From assembly GCA_045642445.1 (NCBI GenBank), contig JAZUIX010000017.1, positions 1 through 14,567 of the forward strand: a stretch of 14,567 nt of DNA, written 5' to 3'. Position numbers and translations under genes: made by a program. The notes under the pieces are model-generated. The model saw only the letters and a program-made list of their open reading frames with translations. It did not search any database and was not told the DNA's origin. This document shows positions 1 to 5,494 of the stretch, piece after piece. Each line of letters opens with the position of its first letter. The stretch's first letter is position 1. The stretch comes from Colimorpha sp045642445 (lineage in GTDB: Bacteria > Bacteroidota > Bacteroidia > Bacteroidales > P3).

Positions 1-1
1 C

Positions 2-61
2 GACTTTGTAATGAAGGAACGTTTTGGCGGAATTAAGGTGGGTTCTATAAATTCAACGTAA
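2..61 (+). CDS. possible 3' end of an upstream gene (partial)
   Basis: The first 61 bases are open in one frame and read DFVMKERFGGIKVGSINST then TAA. The first ten codons look like ordinary protein, but the last ten lie inside the left terminal repeat of the small element that starts at 31. If this is a real gene end, the element inserted into or just before its stop codon and supplied a new C-terminus and stop. I cannot assign a family from so few residues, and 20 open codons can arise by chance. Confidence 0.25.
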   Translation, partial: DFVMKERFGGIKVGSINST

Positions 62-230
62 ACATGAAATATTTTGAAAATATACTTTTCTGCGATTTCG
101 GGCGTTTTCCGGCATCTTGCTGTTTATCACTCGGTCATGTAGCCCGCTACACTCCCTCGTTCCGCTCAGCAATCTGTTCCAAAACCAACTCAAAATCCCA
201 AGAAATCAATTTATAGAACCCACCTTAATT
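31..230. mobile_element. MITE-like element 1 with perfect 23-bp terminal inverted repeats
   Basis: Bases 31-53 and 208-230 are exact reverse complements of each other over 23 bp, enclosing a 200-bp unit with no reading frame that looks coding. TTAA occurs just inside both outer edges (33-36 and 225-228), which suggests a TTAA target duplication. The interior contains the 17-bp core GTAGCCCGCTACACTCC (139-155), also present in element 2. The size, long perfect terminal repeats and lack of a transposase fit a non-autonomous miniature element. A large transcribed hairpin or bidirectional terminator is a less likely alternative, because the loop is about 150 nt. Confidence 0.65.
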
Positions 231-242
231 TGAAAGTTATGA

Positions 243-293
243 CCAGATTGATCTGGCTGAGCCAGTACTCTCCGTTGTGGCGGTCCGCCACAA
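243..293. other. cluster of three short hairpins between the two miniature elements
   Basis: Three perfect inverted repeats lie side by side: CCAGAT-TG-ATCTGG (243-256), CTGGCT-G-AGCCAG (253-265, sharing its left arm with the first, so the two are mutually exclusive) and TTGTGGCGG-T-CCGCCACAA (275-293). None is followed by a T-tract on either strand, so they are not obvious intrinsic terminators. The rest of 231-374 shows no gene I can support. It may be an older repeat remnant or a structured RNA segment. Confidence 0.4.
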
Positions 294-374
294 TTTACTC
301 TTGTCGGTGCGGATTTGCATTCTCATTCCTTAATTCCTAGTCACTGGAAAACCTTGCATTGGGATAGTTGACGG

Positions 375-633
375 ATTAAGTGATGATAAAAAAATAACTT
401 GAGACAATGTTTTGATTTTTTATATATGCTTTGGCTCACCTTGCCGACTCTTTTTCCATTGTTACCTGTGGTGACATTTCTTTGGCTCGGCATAGCACGA
501 GCAAGCTCGTCCTCTGCTCTCGCTCTGCGAAATGTTCATCAGTCGAGTAGCCCGCTACACTCCTTCTTCACAATGAAAAAATAGTTCGACAATCTAAGCC
601 AAATCATATCAACTTATTTTTTCATCACTTAAT
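375..633. mobile_element. MITE-like element 2 with imperfect terminal inverted repeats
   Basis: The left end (375-400) and right end (611-633) are reverse complements. They share 12 identical outer bases (ATTAAGTGATGA), then a 3-base gap, then AAAAATAA and TT around one mismatch. TTAA is again found one base inside each outer edge. The interior carries the 17-bp core GTAGCCCGCTACACTCC (547-563) shared with element 1, and a GAGC-rich hairpin near 500-510. No transposase is present; a short open frame at 399-584 is low complexity and unsupported. The right end stops 7 nt before the smpB start codon, so the element forms the whole upstream region of smpB. Confidence 0.6.
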
Positions 634-640
634 AAACATA

Positions 641-1093
641 ATGGAAGAGAAAAATATTATCGAAATCAAGAATAAGAAGGCAGAATACGAATATTTTTTG
701 CTGGACGATTACACGGCAGGCCTGGTGCTTACCGGCACGGAGATCAAGTCGATACGCGACGGAAAAGCTAACTTGACCGACGCCTACTGCACCTTTATCG
801 GGCATGAGTTGTTTGTGCGCGGTATGCATATTTCGGAATACCGTTTCGGGTCTTATCTGAACCATGCCGCCAAACGCGACCGCAAACTGCTCCTCAACAA
901 ACGCGAACTGCGCAAGTTGGAGAACAAAATCAAGGAACGCGGCTTCACCATCATCCCCGTCACGCTGTTTGTCAACCCTCAAGGCCGTGCCAAACTGCTT
1001 ATCTCGCTCGCCCGAGGCAAGAAGTTCTATGACAAACGCGAGAGCATCAAGGAGAAGGATACGAAGCGTGATTTGCAACGAATTGTACGGTAG
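641..1093 (+). CDS. smpB: SsrA-binding protein SmpB
   Basis: This 150-residue basic protein binds tmRNA and delivers it to stalled ribosomes in trans-translation, in the cytoplasm. The family signature is clear. The N-terminal oligonucleotide-binding-like barrel contains TGTEIKSIRDGKANLTDAY (about residues 32-50), followed by the HISEY segment and a lysine/arginine-rich stretch. The C-terminal tail (GKKFYDKRESIKEKDTKRD, about 126-144) is the part known to enter the decoding centre. The length is normal for the family. The start at 641 is the only ATG that gives the usual N-terminus. There is no Shine-Dalgarno sequence, as expected in Bacteroidetes. A miniature element ends 7 nt upstream, so the promoter must lie inside or beyond it; I could not identify one. 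Aspartate kinase follows after 21 nt, probably in the same transcript. Confidence 0.97.
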   Translation: MEEKNIIEIKNKKAEYEYFLLDDYTAGLVLTGTEIKSIRDGKANLTDAYCTFIGHELFVRGMHISEYRFGSYLNHAAKRDRKLLLNKRELRKLENKIKERGFTIIPVTLFVNPQGRAKLLISLARGKKFYDKRESIKEKDTKRDLQRIVR

Positions 1094-1114
1094 TTTTTAT
1101 TGTGATTTGCAGAA

Positions 1115-2365
1115 ATGAAAGTATTTAAATTTGGCGGAGCATCGGTCAACAGTACCGCAGCGGTGCGCAACATGGCCTCGATTGTGAAGAAATATTATGG
1201 CGAACCTCTCGTGGTGGTGGTGTCGGCTATGGGCAAGACTACCAATCGTTTGGAACAACTTGTGCCAGGTGTGCGACCCAAGGAGGAGCATCCGCTTTTG
1301 TTGGAAGAGCTGCAGGCCTACCACACACAGATGGTGCGCGAACTCTTTTCCGACTCTCTTCACCCTGTCTATGCCGATGTGGCAAGACTTTTCGACCAAC
1401 TGAAACAACAGATTTCGCAGGAGCCTACCAACTATAACTACGACTATGACCAGACGGTGTGTTTCGGCGAACTGATATCCACCACCATCATCAGCCACTA
1501 CCTCAACAGCATAGGCCTTGCCAACAAATGGATAGACATCCGCACAATCATCCACACCGACGAACACTACCGCGAAGGGCTTGTGGATTTTGAGCAGACA
1601 CGCCGAAATGCCTCGGTGCTGATGCAGCAGGATGATTGCCAAACGTATGTGACACAGGGATTCATTGCGGGTACCGCCTCGGGACATACCACCACGTTGG
1701 GCCGCGAAGGGAGCGACTATAGTGCCTCCATCCTCTCCTATTGTTTGGAAGCCGAGAGCATGACGATATGGAAGGATGTGCCCGGATTCTTGAATGCCGA
1801 CCCAAAATTTTTTCAAAATACGGTCAAGATCGCCCAGATACCTTACAACGAGGCTATCGAGTTGGCCTACTATGGCGCCAGCGTCATCCACCCCAAGACG
1901 GTAAAACCGATACAGAATAAGAACGTGGAACTGCACATCAAGTCGTTCCTCGACCCCGAGGCCGAAGGCTCGGTGATAGGCCCCTACAAAACCATCGAAC
2001 CTCTCACACCGCTCTACATCTTTAAGAACAACCAGACATTGCTCTCGGTATTGCCCAAGGACTTCAGTTTCATTGCCGAGGACAACCTGCAAACTATCTT
2101 TACCGCCTTGGCGGAACTGAATATTCGGGTCAATCTGATGCAGAACTCGGCTTTGAGTTTCTCTATATGTATTGACGACAACGAGATGCTGCTGTCGCAA
2201 CTCCAGGAAAGACTGTCCACACAGTTCCGACTCCGCTACAACCGAGGCTTGCAACTCATCACCATACGCTATTATACCCAGCACATCATTGATGAGATTG
2301 TGAATGGCCGCCCCATCCTTTTGCAGCAGCGTTCGAGAACCACTACCCAACTCTTGGTCAAATGA
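1115..2365 (+). CDS. lysC: aspartate kinase (monofunctional)
   Basis: Aspartate kinase phosphorylates L-aspartate with ATP, the first step toward lysine, threonine, methionine and diaminopimelate. The 416-residue protein begins with the amino-acid-kinase signature KFGGAS (5-10) and has the SAMGKTT loop (37-43), FGEL (117-120) and the GREGSDYSA nucleotide/substrate motif (196-204). KDVPGFLNADP (220-230) is also typical. The last 115 residues or so have the length and pattern of an ACT regulatory region, which in this family senses lysine or threonine. There is no fused homoserine dehydrogenase, so this is the single-function type. Its stop codon overlaps the ATG of the GH16 gene in ATGA, indicating translational coupling. 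Which amino acid inhibits it cannot be read from the sequence. Confidence 0.94.
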   Translation: MKVFKFGGASVNSTAAVRNMASIVKKYYGEPLVVVVSAMGKTTNRLEQLVPGVRPKEEHPLLLEELQAYHTQMVRELFSDSLHPVYADVARLFDQLKQQISQEPTNYNYDYDQTVCFGELISTTIISHYLNSIGLANKWIDIRTIIHTDEHYREGLVDFEQTRRNASVLMQQDDCQTYVTQGFIAGTASGHTTTLGREGSDYSASILSYCLEAESMTIWKDVPGFLNADPKFFQNTVKIAQIPYNEAIELAYYGASVIHPKTVKPIQNKNVELHIKSFLDPEAEGSVIGPYKTIEPLTPLYIFKNNQTLLSVLPKDFSFIAEDNLQTIFTALAELNIRVNLMQNSALSFSICIDDNEMLLSQLQERLSTQFRLRYNRGLQLITIRYYTQHIIDEIVNGRPILLQQRSRTTTQLLVK

Positions 2366-3303
2366 ATAAGAGAGGTTACATCATAGTGTTGTTGTGGCTT
2401 TGCTGTTGCAGTGGGGCTTGGGCGCAATATGGCCCGACATGGCACACCGCAGAGATCGACTCGGCGTTTCGATCATACCAATATTCCGGCTCGTGGCCTT
2501 TGACTTTTGCCGATGAGTTTGAGGGCTCGACCCTCGACACATCGTTGTGGCGTATCGTCACCGGTGTGCCTCGCGATTTAGAGTTGAACGACCAAAAAGC
2601 CTGGCATCAACCCGAGAATGTTTCGGTAGACAACGGCGTACTGAGACTTATCTCGCGCCGAGAGCTGAAGAAAAATATGGATTACCCCGTGCAGTGGGAG
2701 CCTTTTTATGCCGAAGCCAACACCGATTTTGATTTCACCTCTGCCGAGATTCTCACCTATCGACTCTTTTCCTACGGACGCTATGAGGCTCGGATCCGTG
2801 TGCCTCGGGGCAAAGGTCTGTGGCCCGCTTTCTGGCTTTTCAGCCCCAACGGCAAGATGGACGAAATTGACATTTTTGAGTTTTGGAACGAGGGGAAAGA
2901 CACCTCCAAGCTTGCCTCGATTCACCACGTGGCCGTCCACTACGATTACGACTCCAACGGTCACACCGAGCAGAGCACCCACAGCTATAACGGCCACGAT
3001 TTCTACTCCGACTACCATGTCTTTGCCCTCGTCTATACCCCGCTATATATCCGCTGGCTGGTAGATGACACGCTGGTGTATGAATATCCGCGCTACAAAG
3101 GTTTCTTTGGCCGCCATATTGATGAGAACAACATGCAGTGGGGCCGACGCTACCGCGAGAACAAGCTCTTCCCCTGCCACCCCTACTATATCATTCTCAA
3201 TGTAGCCATCCAAAGCTACGACAACGCCCCCGACGACACCACCCCGCTACCCAGTGCGATGGAGGTCGACTGGGTACGTTTTTATGAAATGCCCAAATAT
3301 TAA
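2362..3303 (+). CDS. secreted glycoside hydrolase family 16 protein
   Basis: A 313-residue beta-glucanase/galactanase-type enzyme. It starts with a signal peptide: basic MNKR, a hydrophobic core, a CCC stretch, then a likely signal-peptidase-I site after AWA (residue 21). The cysteines are not in a good lipobox, so I do not call it a lipoprotein. The catalytic motif EIDIFE gives nucleophile E168, assisting D170 and acid/base E173 in the ExDxxE (beta-bulge) arrangement of laminarinases and agar/porphyran-type enzymes. The upstream GLWPAFWLF and downstream HHV segments also fit GH16. The protein is a catalytic domain only, with no carbohydrate-binding module and no adjacent SusC/SusD genes. It overlaps the aspartate kinase stop by 4 nt. 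Its last 12 codons plus stop lie in the 48-bp repeat that bounds the R-M insertion, but the gene itself is intact. The polysaccharide substrate is not decidable from sequence. Confidence 0.92.
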   Translation: MNKRGYIIVLLWLCCCSGAWAQYGPTWHTAEIDSAFRSYQYSGSWPLTFADEFEGSTLDTSLWRIVTGVPRDLELNDQKAWHQPENVSVDNGVLRLISRRELKKNMDYPVQWEPFYAEANTDFDFTSAEILTYRLFSYGRYEARIRVPRGKGLWPAFWLFSPNGKMDEIDIFEFWNEGKDTSKLASIHHVAVHYDYDSNGHTEQSTHSYNGHDFYSDYHVFALVYTPLYIRWLVDDTLVYEYPRYKGFFGRHIDENNMQWGRRYRENKLFPCHPYYIILNVAIQSYDNAPDDTTPLPSAMEVDWVRFYEMPKY

Positions 3304-3312
3304 ACCCCTTAT
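3265..3312 (+). repeat. left copy of the 48-bp direct repeat flanking the R-M insertion
   Basis: Bases 3265-3312 are identical to 5443-5490 over 48 bp, both in + orientation. This copy encodes the last residues of the GH16 protein (VDWVRFYEMPKY and stop) plus nine bases. Identity ends sharply on both sides (G versus A before it, T versus C after it). It fits a long target duplication made when the R-M genes inserted. Confidence 0.95.
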
Positions 3313-5442
3313 TGTGACAGCTCTGAAACTGAAAAGAAAATGAAGACACATAATCCATTTAAAACAACCGAAGAGGAAAGTTTACATATTACTTTAGAGG
3401 AGGCTCTGCTATTATTGGAAAAACAAGTAGATACGTTGCCTGAAACGATTAATTTGATAGGAACAATAGTACCAACAAGCGAATTCAGAGCAATCGTAAC
3501 ACATGCAATCCAATTAGGTAAATATGCCCATCAGTTTTGTTTTAATGGGAAACCCATTAATCAACTTGCAGACAAAATTATTGAGGACTATATTATCCCC
3601 AAAATCACAACTTCCATTGTAGCAGAGCCGACATTCGTTGATGCTCATGAGGGACATCAATTATTGCTCGACTTTGCAATGGATATGGCAAAGTATCCAT
3701 TTCCCGGGCCAACTTCGCCAAAGTTTACTTTCATAGACCTATTTGCCGGCATCGGTGGTTTCCGAATTGCTATGCAAGAAATGGGTGGCAAGTGCATCTT
3801 CTCGTCCGAATTTGATAACGAAGCACAAAGAACATATTTCTCCAACTATGGTGAAATGCCCTTTGGGGATATTACAAAAATTGACGAAAAAAGCATACCT
3901 AATCATGATGTCCTCTGTGCGGGTTTCCCTTGTCAGCCTTTTTCTATTTCGGGGAAAAGACTTGGATTTGAAGATACTCGTGGAACATTATTCTTTGACA
4001 TCGCCCGTATTGCGAAAGAAAAAAAACCTTCAATACTTTTTCTTGAGAATGTAAAGAATCTGTTATCGCACAATAATGGAGAAACAATAAAACAGATGAT
4101 GGGAATACTCGACGATATTGGTTACGACACTCAAATTAAAATGCTAAATGCGGCTCGTTATGGAGTTCCCCAACGAAGAGAACGTGTCTATATTATCGGT
4201 TTGAGGAAAGACCTTGCACACGAAAAATTTATTTATCCCGAACCATTGGATTTGCCGATTTACATAGAGAACATTCTTGACAATGACCCTGTGGCTGTTC
4301 AAGAAGCAACCATACACCGAACCGACATTGAGTTTTGGCCGAACGATGGACATGAAGAATATGCGTTAAGACCAATTAGAGTTGGAACTGTCAATAAAGG
4401 TGGTCAAGGAGAGAGAATTTACAGCACGAAAGGTGTGGGGGTTACTTTGTCGGCATACGGTGGAGGTGTGGGTGCAAAGACTGGCTTGTATAAAATAAAT
4501 GGAAATGTCAGAAGACTAACACCAAGAGAATGTGCAAGAGTGCAAGGTTTCCCCGAGGCTTTTGTCATTCCCCATAACCGTAATATAGCTTATAAACAAT
4601 TCGGCAATTCCGTGTCGATAAATGTACTGCGTTGTATTATAAAGTCAATTATTAACACTAAAATATTGAACAATGCCAAGTAAAGCAGAAATAGCATCAA
4701 TGACTGCGAAAGGCGGTTTTGAGAACGAAAAAGAAGTAGCTGCCAAGTTCACAAATTGGAATGAGGACAAAGATGCTCAACAATGGCTCAAAATAATGAA
4801 TTATGATTTGAACGAGATTGTATCTGTTGAGGGAATAGAATTTGGTGCAAGAGGCTATAAAGCAGATGTGCTCGTTTCTGTTGCTGTCAGAATAAAAAGA
4901 CGGACAGGTGATAAAATTCTCGAATCCATTGAGAAAATTCAAGTGAAACTGGTATCAAATAAAACAGGCTCAAATCAAATAGAACGCAAATATGTTGATT
5001 CGTATAGACATCCTTGGCACATGTCAGATGAGATAGCAAATATCCTCAAACATTTTTGCGGTGAGCTACCGCCTCGAGAAGGTTGTTCGGATTCAAGAAG
5101 AATGTATATGAACGAATTTACCGACAGCGAACGTGACAACCTGAAGAACTTTCTGAAGAAAAACATGGTAATGATAATAAGTGATGTAATCCGAGGTAGA
5201 GGCAGGTTCGCAGCGGAATGGATGCTGGTGATTCACAAGTATAAAGGATATCGTTGGAAATTGTTATCAATCAATGAAACCATTAACCACTATGTTGGTG
5301 ACCACGAAGTTGAGTTTACAAGCAATGGTGGAATCCGCTTAGGCGGCATTACAATGCAGAGAAAAGGTGGCGACAATGGAAAGGCCACAGCAAATCAGCT
5401 ACAATTTAAAAGTAACCCCCTCGAAGTTTTCCAAATTCCTTA
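3313..5442 (+). mobile_element. inserted type II restriction-modification unit (predicted GCGC specificity)
   Basis: These 2,130 bases lie between two perfect 48-bp direct repeats and contain only the methyltransferase and endonuclease genes. About 27 bp precede the first ATG. The endonuclease stop codon TAG takes its final G from the first base of the right repeat. The unit is visibly richer in A+T than the flanking genes, uses AGA/ATA codons freely, and has no GCGC that I can find by eye, while the flanking genes contain several. There is no transposase, integrase or terminal inverted repeat. Insertion of R-M genes with long target duplication has been described in other bacteria such as Helicobacter. 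Confidence 0.85.
3340..4683 (+). CDS. HhaI-like DNA (cytosine-5) methyltransferase, predicted GCGC
   Basis: This enzyme transfers a methyl group from S-adenosylmethionine to C5 of cytosine and protects host sites from the partner endonuclease. Motifs in order are: I FIDLFAGIGG (131-140), IV GFPCQPFSISGK with catalytic Cys198, VI ENV (236-238), VIII QRRER (278-282), IX around RRLTPRECARVQGFP (391-405) and X QFGNSV (420-425). The target-recognition region reads KGGQGERIYSTKG then TLSAYGGG (353-375), nearly the same as I remember for M.HhaI, so GCGC with methylation of the inner cytosine is the likely target. It is 447 residues against about 327 for M.HhaI. The excess is an N-terminal extension of about 125 residues, mostly helical in character and of unknown function. 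The gene overlaps the endonuclease gene by 11 bp. Confidence 0.95.
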   Translation: MKTHNPFKTTEEESLHITLEEALLLLEKQVDTLPETINLIGTIVPTSEFRAIVTHAIQLGKYAHQFCFNGKPINQLADKIIEDYIIPKITTSIVAEPTFVDAHEGHQLLLDFAMDMAKYPFPGPTSPKFTFIDLFAGIGGFRIAMQEMGGKCIFSSEFDNEAQRTYFSNYGEMPFGDITKIDEKSIPNHDVLCAGFPCQPFSISGKRLGFEDTRGTLFFDIARIAKEKKPSILFLENVKNLLSHNNGETIKQMMGILDDIGYDTQIKMLNAARYGVPQRRERVYIIGLRKDLAHEKFIYPEPLDLPIYIENILDNDPVAVQEATIHRTDIEFWPNDGHEEYALRPIRVGTVNKGGQGERIYSTKGVGVTLSAYGGGVGAKTGLYKINGNVRRLTPRECARVQGFPEAFVIPHNRNIAYKQFGNSVSINVLRCIIKSIINTKILNNAK

Positions 5443-5443
5443 G
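4673..5443 (+). CDS. HinP1I-like type II restriction endonuclease, predicted GCGC
   Basis: This 256-residue endonuclease resembles R.HinP1I (247 residues, cuts G^CGC) along its whole length as I recall that sequence. Shared blocks include TAKGGFENEK (11-20), NEDKDAQQWL (30-39), the core KADVLV then IQVKLVSNK, RRMYMNEF, RGRGRFAAEW and MQRKGGDNGKATAN near the C-terminus. The putative active site is a PD-(D/E)XK variant in which D65 is followed by Q90-V-K92; HinP1I likewise has Gln where Glu is usual. The ATG at 4673 lies inside the end of the methyltransferase gene (11-bp overlap), so modification is translated first. No controller-protein gene is present. The stop codon is completed by the first base of the right 48-bp repeat. 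Confidence 0.9.
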   Translation: MPSKAEIASMTAKGGFENEKEVAAKFTNWNEDKDAQQWLKIMNYDLNEIVSVEGIEFGARGYKADVLVSVAVRIKRRTGDKILESIEKIQVKLVSNKTGSNQIERKYVDSYRHPWHMSDEIANILKHFCGELPPREGCSDSRRMYMNEFTDSERDNLKNFLKKNMVMIISDVIRGRGRFAAEWMLVIHKYKGYRWKLLSINETINHYVGDHEVEFTSNGGIRLGGITMQRKGGDNGKATANQLQFKSNPLEVFQIP

Positions 5444-5490
5444 TCGACTGGGTACGTTTTTATGAAATGCCCAAATATTAAACCCCTTAT
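5443..5490 (+). repeat. right copy of the 48-bp direct repeat; orphan GH16 gene tail
   Basis: Identical to 3265-3312. Here it is a detached copy of the last 12 codons and stop (5479-5481) of the GH16 gene, placed directly upstream of aroB. It also contains an ATG (5462) in frame with aroB, which could be mistaken for the aroB start. Confidence 0.95.
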
Positions 5491-5494
5491 CGTC

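Noticed and set aside
425..433. TATGCTTTG in element 2 as a possible -7 box for smpB
   Set aside because: The spacing within the box is one base too long and no TTG lies 19-21 nt upstream; I could not support a promoter.
399..584. 61-codon open frame inside element 2
   Set aside because: Low-complexity serine/leucine/phenylalanine-rich sequence with no start context, wholly inside a non-coding miniature element.
629..1078. Minus-strand open frame across smpB
   Set aside because: SmpB on the + strand accounts for this region; the antisense translation matches nothing.
1097..2350. A 417-codon open frame on the minus strand
   Set aside because: It lies opposite aspartate kinase, whose motifs are unmistakable; the antisense frame has low-complexity valine/histidine-rich sequence.
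3313..5442. R-M insert as a classical transposon
   Set aside because: No transposase and no inverted ends; the flanking duplication is 48 bp, far longer than typical transposon target duplications.
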